NCBI GenBank assembly: GCA_017744715.1
Contig: JAGIAT010000017.1
Coordinates: 1 to 64,000, forward strand
DNA: 64,000 nucleotides
Origin: Niabella sp.
Lineage (GTDB): Bacteria > Bacteroidota > Bacteroidia > Chitinophagales > Chitinophagaceae
Reading direction: 5' to 3'
This document shows, piece after piece, positions 33,986-42,980 of this stretch. Numbering within the stretch: position 1 is the first letter of the stretch; every line of letters begins with the position of its first letter. A program made the position numbers and the translations under genes. A model generated the notes under the pieces. It was not told the origin of the DNA and made no database searches. It was given only the letters and a program-made list of their open reading frames with translations.

Positions 33986-35779
33986 ATGAAGAATATACGG
34001 AATTTTTGTATTATAGCACATATCGATCACGGCAAAAGCACCCTGGCAGACCGTCTGTTACAGAGTACCAATACCATCAGCGACCGAGAAATGAAGGATC
34101 AGGTACTGGATGATATGGACCTGGAACGGGAAAAAGGTATTACCATTAAAAGTCATGCCATCCAGATCAACTACCGGTCTAAAGCCGGTGAAGATTACGT
34201 GCTGAACCTTATCGACACTCCGGGACACGTAGATTTCAGCTACGAGGTGAGCCGGGCCCTGGCCGCCTGCGAAGGTGCCCTCCTCCTGGTAGATGCCACC
34301 CAGGGAATACAGGCACAAACCATCAGTAACCTGTACCTGGCAATTGATAACGACCTGGAAATTATTCCGGTGATCAATAAAATTGATATGGACGGGGCAA
34401 TGATCGATGAAGTAAAAGACCAGATCATTGACCTGATCGGCTGCAAGCCCGAAGATATTTTGCTGGCCAGCGGAAGAACGGGATTGGGGATTGATGCGGT
34501 ACTGGAAGCGATCGTAGAAAAAATTCCGGCTCCGAAGGGCGACCCTGAGGCACCGCTGCAGGCGCTGATCTTTGACAGTGTTTTTAACAGCTTCCGCGGT
34601 ATTATCGTTTACTACCGGATTCTGAACGGCTCATTGAAAAAAGGAGATAAAGTAAAATTTGTAAGTACCGGGCAGGAATACGCAGCGGATGAGATCGGTA
34701 TCCTGAAACTGAAAATGACCGAACGGAATGAGGTGCGTGCTGGCGATGTGGGTTATATCATCACCGGTATTAAAAATGCAAAAGAGGTAAAGGTAGGGGA
34801 TACCATCACGCTGGCAGGCAATACAAATCCCGTTGCCATTAAGGGATTTGAAGAAGTAAAGCCGATGGTATTTGCCGGTATTTACCCGGTAAATACGGAT
34901 GAATTTGAAGAACTGCGGGATTGTATGGAGAAGCTCCAGCTGAATGACGCCTCACTGACCTTTGAGCTCGAAACTTCTCAGGCCCTGGGATTTGGTTTCC
35001 GGTGCGGTTTCCTGGGAATGCTGCACATGGAGATCATACAGGAACGGCTGGAACGGGAGTTTAATCAAACCGTAATTACTACCGTACCTAACGTAAGCTT
35101 TATTGCACACACGACCAAGGGCGAAACCATTATTGTAAACAATCCTACCGAATTTCCGGATCCGGTAAAAACAGACCGGATTGAGGAACCTTATATTAAG
35201 GCACAGATCATTACCAAGCCGGACTATATCGGGAATATCATGACCCTTTGTTTGGGTAAGCGGGGGATCCTGATCAATCAGAGCTACCTGACCACAACGC
35301 GGGTGGAGCTGATCTTCGAAATGCCCCTGACCGAAATTGTATTTGATTTTTATGATAAACTGAAATCACAAACCCGGGGCTATGCTTCGTTTGATTATCA
35401 CCCGCTGGGATACCGTGAAAGCGATATTGTAAAAATGGATATTTTGTTGAACAGCGATAAAGTGGATGCCTTGAGTGCATTGATCCACCGCAGCCGTGCC
35501 CATGACTTTGGCAGAAAGCTTTGTGAAAAGCTGAAGGAGTTACTGCCCCGCCAGCAATTCCAGATCGCCATACAGGCAGCCATCGGTGCCAAGATTGTGG
35601 CCCGGGAAAATATCTCCGCCATGCGGAAAGATGTTACTGCCAAATGTTATGGTGGTGATATCAGCCGGAAACGGAAACTGCTGGAAAAGCAAAAAGAAGG
35701 AAAGAAGCGGATGCGCCAGATCGGCAACGTGGAGGTTCCGCAGGAAGCATTCCTGGCGGTGTTGAAGCTGGATGATTAG
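33986..35779 (+). CDS. lepA: Elongation factor 4 (LepA)
   Basis: This 597-residue translational GTPase binds the ribosome and affects initiation and tRNA movement. The start at 33986 gives the canonical N-terminus [20 protein letters not shown] with the P-loop; the open frame to 33812 is leader sequence containing the promoter. Other signatures are the switch II region [13 protein letters not shown], the guanine-specificity NKID in [11 protein letters not shown], and the LepA-specific C-terminal domain ([20 protein letters not shown] and [19 protein letters not shown]). Length is that of the family. It is followed by a repeat-rich spacer and ispD. Confidence 0.97.
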   Translation: MKNIRNFCIIAHIDHGKSTLADRLLQSTNTISDREMKDQVLDDMDLEREKGITIKSHAIQINYRSKAGEDYVLNLIDTPGHVDFSYEVSRALAACEGALLLVDATQGIQAQTISNLYLAIDNDLEIIPVINKIDMDGAMIDEVKDQIIDLIGCKPEDILLASGRTGLGIDAVLEAIVEKIPAPKGDPEAPLQALIFDSVFNSFRGIIVYYRILNGSLKKGDKVKFVSTGQEYAADEIGILKLKMTERNEVRAGDVGYIITGIKNAKEVKVGDTITLAGNTNPVAIKGFEEVKPMVFAGIYPVNTDEFEELRDCMEKLQLNDASLTFELETSQALGFGFRCGFLGMLHMEIIQERLEREFNQTVITTVPNVSFIAHTTKGETIIVNNPTEFPDPVKTDRIEEPYIKAQIITKPDYIGNIMTLCLGKRGILINQSYLTTTRVELIFEMPLTEIVFDFYDKLKSQTRGYASFDYHPLGYRESDIVKMDILLNSDKVDALSALIHRSRAHDFGRKLCEKLKELLPRQQFQIAIQAAIGAKIVARENISAMRKDVTAKCYGGDISRKRKLLEKQKEGKKRMRQIGNVEVPQEAFLAVLKLDD

Positions 35780-35784
35780 ACTGG

Positions 35785-35835
35785 CAGTCAGTTATCAGCC
35801 GTCAGTAATCAGTTTTCAGTTATTAGCCGGTATTA
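35785..35835. repeat. CAGTTATCAG-type short repeat
   Basis: This stretch reiterates CAGTTATCAG, CAGTAATCAG, TTTTCAG and TTATTAG after the lepA stop. It is the reverse-complement type of the CTGAAAACTGATAT reiterations at 50-303, suggesting copies of one dispersed intergenic repeat. Confidence 0.6.
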
Positions 35836-35952
35836 AGATGCAAGGTCTGAAGATTAAAAGCTGACAGCCGATGACTCAAAAATCAAAAATGTCTTTAAAT
35901 ATCGATGGCCTGTTTTAAGAACGGGCATTGGTATTAAAAAATAGGAACAGGA

Positions 35953-36621
35953 ATGAAGAAGACTGCGGTTATTGTAGCAGGGGGTGCGGGAATGAGAATG
36001 GGAGCTGAGTTGCCCAAACAGTTTTTACTACTGAAGAACAGGCCCCTTTTGTATTATACGATTGATACGTTTTTAAAGACCTATGAAGACCTCGATATTG
36101 TATTGGTACTGCCCGAAGCCTATACCGATATGGGTCAGGAAATCATCGACGCATATTTTGATAAAGACCGGGTACGCATTACCATTGGCGGTGCCACCCG
36201 ATTTGAATCGGTTAAATACGGCCTGCAGTTGGTAGAAGGGGAAGCCATTATTTTTGTACACGATGCGGTACGGTGCCTGGTTTCACCGGAATTGATCCGG
36301 CGTTGTTATGAACAGGCGGTTGAAACCGGAAGCGCGATCCCGGTAATTGCCGCCAGCGATAGTGTTCGACTGCTTACCGAAGATGGCAGCGATGCTCTGG
36401 ACCGCGAGAAGGTAGTGCTGGTACAAACCCCCCAGGTATTTCACAGCAAACTGCTGATCCCCGCTTTTTCGATTGAACAGAAAGAGAAATTCACCGATGA
36501 AGCATCGGTGGTGGAAGCTTTTGGCATGAAGGTATCGCTGGTAGCAGGCGAAAAGAACAATATTAAGATTACACATCCGGTGGATCTGATGATTGCCGCG
36601 CAATTATTGGATGAGGCTTAA
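35953..36621 (+). CDS. ispD: 2-C-methyl-D-erythritol 4-phosphate cytidylyltransferase
   Basis: This 222-residue enzyme makes CDP-methylerythritol from MEP and CTP in the non-mevalonate isoprenoid pathway. The nucleotide-binding N-terminus IVAGGAGMRMGAELPKQFLL carries the GxGxRMG and PKQF motifs. Other matches are IFVHDAVRCLVSPELI, AIPVIAASDSVR, VLVQTPQVFHSKLL, FTDEASVVEAFGMKVSLVAG and the ending NIKITHPVDLMIAAQLL. Length is typical. No other isoprenoid gene is adjacent. Confidence 0.96.
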   Translation: MKKTAVIVAGGAGMRMGAELPKQFLLLKNRPLLYYTIDTFLKTYEDLDIVLVLPEAYTDMGQEIIDAYFDKDRVRITIGGATRFESVKYGLQLVEGEAIIFVHDAVRCLVSPELIRRCYEQAVETGSAIPVIAASDSVRLLTEDGSDALDREKVVLVQTPQVFHSKLLIPAFSIEQKEKFTDEASVVEAFGMKVSLVAGEKNNIKITHPVDLMIAAQLLDEA

Positions 36622-36627
36622 TTCCGG

Positions 36628-36832
36628 TTAAAACGGGTGCAGCATGTCTATCAGTAAAAAATTTGCGGATAGGATAGCTGCAATACCTGCAGATAACGGC
36701 AACCGAAGCCAGTGCCCTATGCCCGGGTTCATGGGCCGGTAATGTTTAATTGATCTACCGATACAGATAAAACCCCATAAATAATATCAGGGAAAAGATA
36801 CCGGTGGTGATCAGGAACCGGATGCCCGGCAT
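36628..36832 (-). other. Decayed stretch with two short hydrophobic frames
   Basis: On the minus strand a 25-residue frame (36832-36755, MPGIRFLITTG...) and a 34-residue frame (36732-36628, MNPGIGHWLRL...) are both hydrophobic. They could be remnants of a small membrane protein or chance. Together with the adjacent broken gene they suggest that 36.6-37.3 kb is eroding DNA. Confidence 0.3.
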
Positions 36833-36873
36833 GATTTACCGGCCTGTTTGATACGACATGAAATTATGGAAAT

Positions 36874-37253
36874 TTACATGCCGGCCACTTTCTGCTCCCA
36901 GCCGCTCTGCTTCAGGAATTGCCGGTAGTCTCTGATATGCAGCATATCATAAACGGCCTTTTTTTTGTCGCCTGCTTTTTTATAATATGATTTGCAGATC
37001 TGGTAACCGATCCAGTAACCCTGATCCGGCGGATTGTCCGGAGAAGATGTTTTGGAATTTGCGATCCAGTTGCTGTACCGGCAAGATCAATTGCCGTTGC
37101 ATATCCGACAGCGGCCCCGGTATAATTTTTAAGCCGGAACAGGCTGTCTGCTGCGGCTTCCGCTGATCGGAGAGACACCGTTGTTTGGGCTGTGCTATAC
37201 CCGTGGATCAATAACAGGAAGAAGAAGCTGATCCGTTTTAATAATGCCTCCAT
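36874..37253 (-). pseudogene. Remnant of an exported TPR-like/DUF2268-type protein, internally deleted and frameshifted
   Basis: The N-terminal piece has a signal peptide (ISFFFLLLIHGYSTAQ) and one TPR-like helix pair (AADSLFRLKNYTGAAVGYAT). At about 37080 the reading frame breaks. A shift of one base restores a coherent C-terminus, RYSNWIANSK to WEQKVAGM, ending in TAA at 36874. The C-terminal GYWIGYQICKSYYKKAGDKK and FLKQSGWE resemble the end of DUF2268-type putative zinc proteases. The middle (expected HExxH region) is missing. The simplest reading is an internal out-of-frame deletion. Family assignment is tentative. Confidence 0.6.
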
Positions 37254-37390
37254 GCCACACTTTTTTGAATGTTTTTTTTAGATTGTAGGAAGCGCGCGGG
37301 CTCCCGGTTGCGCAGTATACATCCATTGCCGCACATACCGGTAAGACCTGGGTACATGCAGGTTGTTTTTTTGTGTTATGCCGCCAAAAA

Positions 37391-38311
37391 TTATGGGTTT
37401 AACAATAGTTTGCCGGTGCGGTGTCCGGTCTTGATTGCGCGGAGCGCTTCTTTGGCGTCTGACAGTACATATACTTTTTCTACCGTTACGCTTAAAACAC
37501 CGTTGGCTAGCTGTTGCATAATTTGCGTCAGCCGGGCGGCGTTCGGACCGCCAAAGATCATTTTAGCCAGTACCTGGTGTTGTGCTGCTTTTTCCTCCGA
37601 AGGCGGCTGTACCAGGCTGATGAGCCGGCCGCCCGGTTTAAGTACGGTAAAAGAGTCTTCCTGGGTTTTACCGCCAATCGTATCCAGTACCAGGTCTATT
37701 TCTTTTGCGTGCGTGGTAAAATCCTGTGTGGTATAATCAATAAAAAGATCGGCGCCCAGGTCTCTGATGCGCTGTTCATTTTTTCCCGAAGCGGTGGCTA
37801 TCACATAGGCCCCGGCCGCTTTTGCAAGTTGCACTGCCATCGCACCAATTGCTCCGGATGCTCCATGAATAAGGATCTTTTCGCCGGCTTTCAGTTTGCC
37901 TTCATCCTGGATGGCCCTGGATGCAGTAAGTGCAGCTACGGGGATGGCGGCTGCGGCTTCAAAAGAAACCGAATCCGGTTTTTTGACGATATCTGTGGCT
38001 TTTACTACTGCATACTCGGCATAGCAACCACCAAAGGTGCCCAGGTTGCCACAAACCGCATCGCCCGGTACAAAACCGGTTACACCTGCTCCCGTGGCTT
38101 CCACGATACCCGAAAGCTCTGAACCCGGTATTACCGGCACCTGAACACCCACTTCTTTTCCATATACTTCTATCACTTTACGGTCGTAGGGGTTTACAGC
38201 GGCAAAGACCACTTTAATTAAAATTTCTCCTGCCTGTGGCTGCGGAACCGGCACCTCGTTAAATAGCAGGTTATCGATGCTTCCGAATTGTTCAAGAACG
38301 ATCGCTTTCAT
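37391..38311 (-). CDS. Zinc-independent NADP-dependent oxidoreductase (MDR/quinone oxidoreductase type)
   Basis: This 306-residue medium-chain reductase has an N-terminal GroES-like domain (VPVPQPQAGEILIKVVFAAV and GVTGFVPGDAVCGN) and a Rossmann domain with ILIHGASGAIGAMAVQLAKA. No zinc-ligand cysteines are present, as in zeta-crystallin-like quinone reductases and enoyl reductases. The product probably reduces quinones or enones with NADPH. It follows the ECF42 sigma gene on the same strand after a 195-nt gap, so it may belong to that sigma factor's neighbourhood or regulon. Confidence 0.88.
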   Translation of the reverse strand: MKAIVLEQFGSIDNLLFNEVPVPQPQAGEILIKVVFAAVNPYDRKVIEVYGKEVGVQVPVIPGSELSGIVEATGAGVTGFVPGDAVCGNLGTFGGCYAEYAVVKATDIVKKPDSVSFEAAAAIPVAALTASRAIQDEGKLKAGEKILIHGASGAIGAMAVQLAKAAGAYVIATASGKNEQRIRDLGADLFIDYTTQDFTTHAKEIDLVLDTIGGKTQEDSFTVLKPGGRLISLVQPPSEEKAAQHQVLAKMIFGGPNAARLTQIMQQLANGVLSVTVEKVYVLSDAKEALRAIKTGHRTGKLLLNP

Positions 38312-38506
38312 CCGTTGTTTATTTGTTTACTTTTTACTTTTTGATGCCTTGGCTATTCTTTACAGGCCCTGGCCAATCCGATCCGGTATTGAGGCCGGTT
38401 GCTCCTCAATGTCCGGAAAGATGAAGAAGCGGGCCCTTGTTTTTCCAGCCAGCGCAGCCTTGTACGCCATACTATGAAGTGGTATATAATTGAAACTTCC
38501 CCTAAG

Positions 38507-39742
38507 TTAGCGCTTCTCTTCGAGTTCTGTTATTTTTTTCTGGATCAGCTGGCGGTCGCTTTCAGAATGTGCGATTTCCTTTGCCGTTTGTAAAAGCGTT
38601 TGGGCTTTTGCAGGATCAAAAGGCTCATAAAGTTTACTCAGGAGCACGAAATAAAACTGATTGTCCGTCAGGTTTAGTTTTTCCGCCTCCTTAATGGCCG
38701 CTTCAGTATTGTTGGCTTTTGCCAGGGCATAGGTCCGGTTGAGTGCTGCAACGGGTGTGTACTCCAGCATCAGTAGTTTGTTGTACAATTGCAGGATGGC
38801 TTCCCATTTTTCCCGGGTGTCTTCAGGGTGGGTATGCCAGTATGCGATGCCGGCTTCCAGGTGAAATTTACTTAACTGGTTGCCGGATGCAGAACTGTTG
38901 AGATAAAAAATGCCTTTTTCAACCAGGTCTTTGTTCCAAAGCAACGTGTCCTGGTCTTCGTAAAGAATGATCTCGCCCCTGCTGTTTGTACGAGCCTCAA
39001 AGCGGGAGGCATGAAAGCACATAAGCGCCATCAGTGCATTTGCCGCCGGTGTGTGGGTAAGCGGGTTCTCCAGTAATAAAAGACAAAGGCGCATGGCTTC
39101 CATACAGCATTCCTTTTTCAGCGGGTGGTGTCCGGAAACGGAATAATAACCTTCATTGAACAGCAGGTAAAGGGTGGTTAATACCGTTTCCATCCGTTCT
39201 GTTACCATTTGTACCGTGGGTGGGGTAATAGCAATTTTTTCTTCCCGCAGTTTTTCCTTGGCACGTTTCAGCCGTTTATAAACCGTTTCTTTATTGGTTA
39301 AAAAAGCATCGGCTATTTCCTGTACGCCAAAACCACAAAGCAGGTTTAGTGCCAGGGCGATCTGTGCTTCTTCTGAAACGGAGGAATGGCATACGGTAAA
39401 GATCATTGCCAGCTGACTGTCTGCAATGGCCGTGGTGGAAAGATCGATGTCTGTTCCGGTATCTGCAGACGGATACCGGAGGTCCGGCGCGATCTTTTTT
39501 TCAAAAAGATGATGGCGTTTTAAATGGTTGCGGGTTTTGTTTTTGGCAACGGTATATAACCAGGCCACCGGGTTTTCCGGAACACCCTTCATTCCCCAAA
39601 GCTCGGCTGCTGTTAGAAAGGTATCGCTTACGATGTCTTCCGCTACTTCTATATAATCCGTGCCGAAATGATTACAGAGTACAGCAATGATTTTGCTGTA
39701 CTCTGTACGGAATAAGTGGGGAAGTAAACCGGCTTCTTCCAT
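38507..39742 (-). CDS. ECF42-type sigma factor with C-terminal TPR-like extension
   Basis: This 411-residue protein has sigma-70 region 2 at about 10-80 (AEDIVSDTFLTAAELWGM, then VAWLYTVAKNKTRNHLKRHH) and region 4 at about 115-165 (EEAQIALALNLLCGFGVQEI). A ~240-residue helical extension follows, with TPR-like content (AALNRTYALAKANNTEAAIK). Sigma factors of this design, encoded beside a DGPF/YCII protein, form group ECF42. They lack an anti-sigma factor and are thought to be controlled through the C-terminal extension. The DGPF gene starts 4 nt upstream of this one in the same operon. Confidence 0.92.
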   Translation of the reverse strand: MEEAGLLPHLFRTEYSKIIAVLCNHFGTDYIEVAEDIVSDTFLTAAELWGMKGVPENPVAWLYTVAKNKTRNHLKRHHLFEKKIAPDLRYPSADTGTDIDLSTTAIADSQLAMIFTVCHSSVSEEAQIALALNLLCGFGVQEIADAFLTNKETVYKRLKRAKEKLREEKIAITPPTVQMVTERMETVLTTLYLLFNEGYYSVSGHHPLKKECCMEAMRLCLLLLENPLTHTPAANALMALMCFHASRFEARTNSRGEIILYEDQDTLLWNKDLVEKGIFYLNSSASGNQLSKFHLEAGIAYWHTHPEDTREKWEAILQLYNKLLMLEYTPVAALNRTYALAKANNTEAAIKEAEKLNLTDNQFYFVLLSKLYEPFDPAKAQTLLQTAKEIAHSESDRQLIQKKITELEEKR

Positions 39743-39746
39743 AATC

Positions 39747-40088
39747 TTACATTACACTGATTTCACGGATTTCCAAAGACCCTCCGATTTCATATACGGG
39801 GCATCCCTGCGCGATTTCTGTAGCCTCATCCATTGTAGCGGTTTTTACAACGATATATCCTCCAAGGCTCTCCTTTATTTCGCAAAAAGGTCCGTCTGTG
39901 ATCAGGTTGCCGGGCCGGATCACCAGTCCGCCGGTTTCCAGCCGGTTACCGCGGTCGGCCAGTTTGTTTTGTGCAGCAATACCGCCGATCCAGTCCATCC
40001 ATTTTTTGGTCATAGACTGTAACTCTTCCGGGGAGCGTTTGGCGTATTCCACGTAATCGGCACGAAACAGAAATAAAAAATCTTTCAT
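39747..40088 (-). CDS. YCII-related (DGPF domain) protein
   Basis: This 113-residue dimeric alpha/beta-barrel-type protein starts MKDFLFLFRAD and contains the eponymous DGPF motif in LITDGPFCEIKESLGGYIVV. DGPF proteins have no settled activity; they are the conserved genomic partners and targets of ECF42 sigma factors. Its stop lies 4 nt before the sigma gene's start, and the carboxymuconolactone-decarboxylase-like gene lies 29 nt upstream, making a three-gene operon. Confidence 0.92.
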   Translation of the reverse strand: MKDFLFLFRADYVEYAKRSPEELQSMTKKWMDWIGGIAAQNKLADRGNRLETGGLVIRPGNLITDGPFCEIKESLGGYIVVKTATMDEATEIAQGCPVYEIGGSLEIREISVM

Positions 40089-40117
40089 AAAATGTATTTT
40101 TATAATATTAAATAAGG

Positions 40118-40579
40118 TTATGCAAACTGGCCTACTTTGTAAGTGCCTACCGGTGCACCAAATGCAATGTTGAAGCGGTTGTAGGTGTTGATGGTGGTTA
40201 CGGCCAGTGTCAGATCAACCAACTCCTTTTCGGTAAAATGGGCTTTTGCTTTTTGATATACATCGTCCGGTACCAGCGTGCTGCTGAGTTTGGTCAATGC
40301 TTCTGCCCAGGCCAGCGCAGCCCGTTCTTTATCACTATAAAAAGGAGCTTCTTCCCAGGCATCCAGTACGTACAGGCGCTGCTCGGTTTCCCCACCGGCT
40401 CTCAGGTCCTTCGCATGCATATCCAGGCAAAAGGCACAGCCATTGATCTGCGATACCCGGAAATAGATCAGGTGCAGCAGTTGCTGATCGAGCGTTGTTT
40501 GCTTCAGATACCTGCCAATAGGGTATAAGGCGGCCAATGCATCTTTTCCGGTTTCTGTAAATTTGATTCTTTGTTCCAT
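40118..40579 (-). CDS. Carboxymuconolactone decarboxylase family / AhpD-like peroxidase
   Basis: This 153-residue all-helical protein contains the AhpD-type redox motif C-x-x-C-x-x-x-H in INGCAFCLDMHAKDLRAGG. Such proteins act as alkylhydroperoxidases with a thiol reductant; true gamma-carboxymuconolactone decarboxylases lack the cysteine pair. The gene opens the operon that continues with the DGPF and ECF42 genes, suggesting a peroxide or thiol stress theme, although no inducer is known. Confidence 0.9.
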   Translation of the reverse strand: MEQRIKFTETGKDALAALYPIGRYLKQTTLDQQLLHLIYFRVSQINGCAFCLDMHAKDLRAGGETEQRLYVLDAWEEAPFYSDKERAALAWAEALTKLSSTLVPDDVYQKAKAHFTEKELVDLTLAVTTINTYNRFNIAFGAPVGTYKVGQFA

Positions 40580-40671
40580 GGTTTCAATTTTTTTCCCGCT
40601 GTGCGGGACGGTTATTAAATGTTTATACCCTATAACAACCGGCTGTTATGAAATTGGACAATTGCTGAACA

Positions 40672-41589
40672 TTATTTTTTAAAAATCGTATAAGGCCACC
40701 GGAGATGATTCCATTTTACCGCATAATAAGGTTCGGGAACCGCACCAAATTTTTTATAAAAAGCGGCAATACCCGGAATGCTGCTCCCTTCAAAATCGAG
40801 AATCAGCCCCGACCCGGAAAATTCCCGGATCAGCTGATCATATAAAAAATAGTTGGCATTCCGTTTCCGGCCGTTTTGTGTGGTGGTGGAACAGAGGTTG
40901 TAGATCCGCAAACCATCACAAAAAAACAGACTGATGGCAAGGCGCTCACCGCTTTCATCTTTTACTGCCCGGGTAAAGCAATGCCCCGAGGCGCTCCAGG
41001 CAACGGCCAGATTGCTTAGTTGTATATAGTCGCGGTTTGCCAACTGCATGCGGCGCTGATACCCTTGCTGGTAGGCGGTAACAGCATTACCGATGTCCTG
41101 ATCAACGTCATATATCAACCGCTGTTTTAACGCAGGTTTCAGGCTGTTTTGTATCAGGCTTTTGGAGTACTGCCGATGAATTTCAGCATAGGAAGGATTT
41201 AATGACAACACATAATTCTTCCGTTCAGAGCAAGATACGTTTTCAACCGGTGTATTCAGCCAAACTTCACCAAATGGGAACAAGCGCATTGCCTGCTGAA
41301 GAAATGCTTCTTTTATTTTGGTTGGCTGCGGGTACTGTGTATAAAACCCCAGTTGCTGGGTAAACCGCGGTTGCGCCAGGTAGCGGATCCCGTATTTCCG
41401 TTTGCAGGGCAAGGGCATTAGCATCGAATACCCGTCATCGATCAACGCTCCCCAGCCGGGTGTAAAATGATCCAGCCAGGTGCTGAGGGCATAGATCCGG
41501 AACTGGCTGCTTTTTTTTACGAACGTATCCCAGCGATCGGTGTCGATCGCCTCCCTGTTATAAAACCGGATCGGATGGTTGGGCTCCAT
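40672..41589 (-). CDS. GNAT-superfamily (FemAB-like) acyltransferase of the polysaccharide operon
   Basis: This 305-residue protein resembles the Acetyltransf_6/FemAB-like group seen in exopolysaccharide clusters. The C-terminal acyl-CoA-type fold includes ERLAISLFFCDGLRIYNLCS and the characteristic LILDFEGSSIPGIAAFYKKF, then FGAVPEPYYAVKW. Its start codon overlaps the stop of the sugar transferase gene (TAATG), implying translational coupling. It may add an acyl or amino-acyl group to a sugar or peptide linked to the polymer; the substrate is unknown. Confidence 0.75.
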   Translation of the reverse strand: MEPNHPIRFYNREAIDTDRWDTFVKKSSQFRIYALSTWLDHFTPGWGALIDDGYSMLMPLPCKRKYGIRYLAQPRFTQQLGFYTQYPQPTKIKEAFLQQAMRLFPFGEVWLNTPVENVSCSERKNYVLSLNPSYAEIHRQYSKSLIQNSLKPALKQRLIYDVDQDIGNAVTAYQQGYQRRMQLANRDYIQLSNLAVAWSASGHCFTRAVKDESGERLAISLFFCDGLRIYNLCSTTTQNGRKRNANYFLYDQLIREFSGSGLILDFEGSSIPGIAAFYKKFGAVPEPYYAVKWNHLRWPYTIFKK

Positions 41590-42980
41590 TATTTTCCTTT
41601 TCCCTGTAAAAGAATCCGAAAAGTATGCAATAAAATTTTAAGGTCCAACAGGAGGGAGATGTTTTCGATATAGATCAGGTCATAGTGGTTGCGTTCAATC
41701 ATTTCTTCGAGGTTCTCGGCATAGCCAAATTGCACCATTCCCCAGCTGGTAAGCCCGGGCCGGGCCTTGAGTGCATATTTGTAAGATGGGAACTGTTTTA
41801 CGATCTGGTCGATAAAATAAGCCCGCTCCGGCCGGGGACCAACCAGGCTCATATCTCCTTTTAAAATATTCCAGAGTTGGGGAAGCTCATCCAGCCGCCA
41901 TTTGCGCATGATTCTGCCCCAGCGGGTAATACGCGGGTCTTCCTTTGAGGAGAGCAGGGGCGTACCGGTTTCTGCGTGAATATACATGGAGCGGAATTTA
42001 TACAGTATGAAGGGCTTTCCTTTATATCCGATCCGCTCCTGCTTATAAATAATAGGGCCAGGGCTGCTGAGCTTTACACGAAGGGCTACAAAAAGATAAA
42101 GCGGTGCTAAAAAGATCAGTCCCCAGAAAGCGCAGGCCACATCCAGCAAGCGTTTAACATTCGACTGCCAGTTGCTGAGCAGGGTATTGGGGATATTTAC
42201 AAGACCACCGCCAAGTAAACTGCCGATTTTTACAGAGCCGGAAAGGATATCGATTGTTTTCGGAACCAGGTTTATTTCCACATCTTTTTCGCTTAGCCGC
42301 GTTACGAGGTCTTCAACCGGCAGCACAGCAGCAGAACCGTTATTGTTAATGATCACCATTTTTACATTATACCGTGCGATAATGTTTTCCAGCTCCGGCA
42401 ATGCGCCCAGCCGTGGAATGGAAGCAGTGGTCGTTTGCGAGGTCGCAACCGGCTCTATATAACCTATATAATGAAATGCAGCCTCCGATAACCCCTTTCC
42501 TGTGTTTGCTACAATCGTGTTCACAGATGCGCCATCGCTAAGCAGCAGGGTATTAAAAACAACGGATCTGTTTTTGATCTGCAGCTTTACGATCGTCAGG
42601 ATGATGCCCCGGAAAACACAGGTAATGATGCAATGCAAAAAGATCAACCGGAACAGCAAATGAAGGATACCAATGTACAAGTGGTATTTTAATTCAGGGA
42701 AAATAAAAATCAGGAACGCACTCCCGATAATAGAGCAAACCAGGGTAACAAGGAATTCTTCCACCCTTGATTTCTTATACAGGTTGCCATAACTGCCGGC
42801 CAGCGTAAATAATAACAGCCACAATACCGGAACAATAAAAAGCGTTACCAGCCAATCGGTGGGCTCCAGGTTTCCGATACCTCTGCGCAACAGGCTGATA
42901 AAAATCAGCCAGGATAATGCAGCCCCCAGGTAGTCGGCTACCAGGTACCAGGAAGCGGAAATGCTTTTAGGATTTTCCAC
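41589..42980 (-). CDS. Exopolysaccharide polyprenyl-phosphate sugar-1-phosphate transferase
   Basis: This 463-residue membrane enzyme transfers a sugar-1-phosphate from a nucleotide sugar to undecaprenyl phosphate, the first step of a repeat-unit polysaccharide. The N-terminal half has about four transmembrane helices and a soluble CoA-binding-like region. The C-terminal ~200 residues are the bacterial sugar transferase domain: [66 protein letters not shown] and LVGPRPE. The start is GTG overlapping the upstream stop codon (TAGTG), and the downstream gene is coupled by TAATG. No polymerase or flippase gene is present, so the rest of the pathway is elsewhere. Confidence 0.92.
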   Translation of the reverse strand: MENPKSISASWYLVADYLGAALSWLIFISLLRRGIGNLEPTDWLVTLFIVPVLWLLLFTLAGSYGNLYKKSRVEEFLVTLVCSIIGSAFLIFIFPELKYHLYIGILHLLFRLIFLHCIITCVFRGIILTIVKLQIKNRSVVFNTLLLSDGASVNTIVANTGKGLSEAAFHYIGYIEPVATSQTTTASIPRLGALPELENIIARYNVKMVIINNNGSAAVLPVEDLVTRLSEKDVEINLVPKTIDILSGSVKIGSLLGGGLVNIPNTLLSNWQSNVKRLLDVACAFWGLIFLAPLYLFVALRVKLSSPGPIIYKQERIGYKGKPFILYKFRSMYIHAETGTPLLSSKEDPRITRWGRIMRKWRLDELPQLWNILKGDMSLVGPRPERAYFIDQIVKQFPSYKYALKARPGLTSWGMVQFGYAENLEEMIERNHYDLIYIENISLLLDLKILLHTFRILLQGKGK

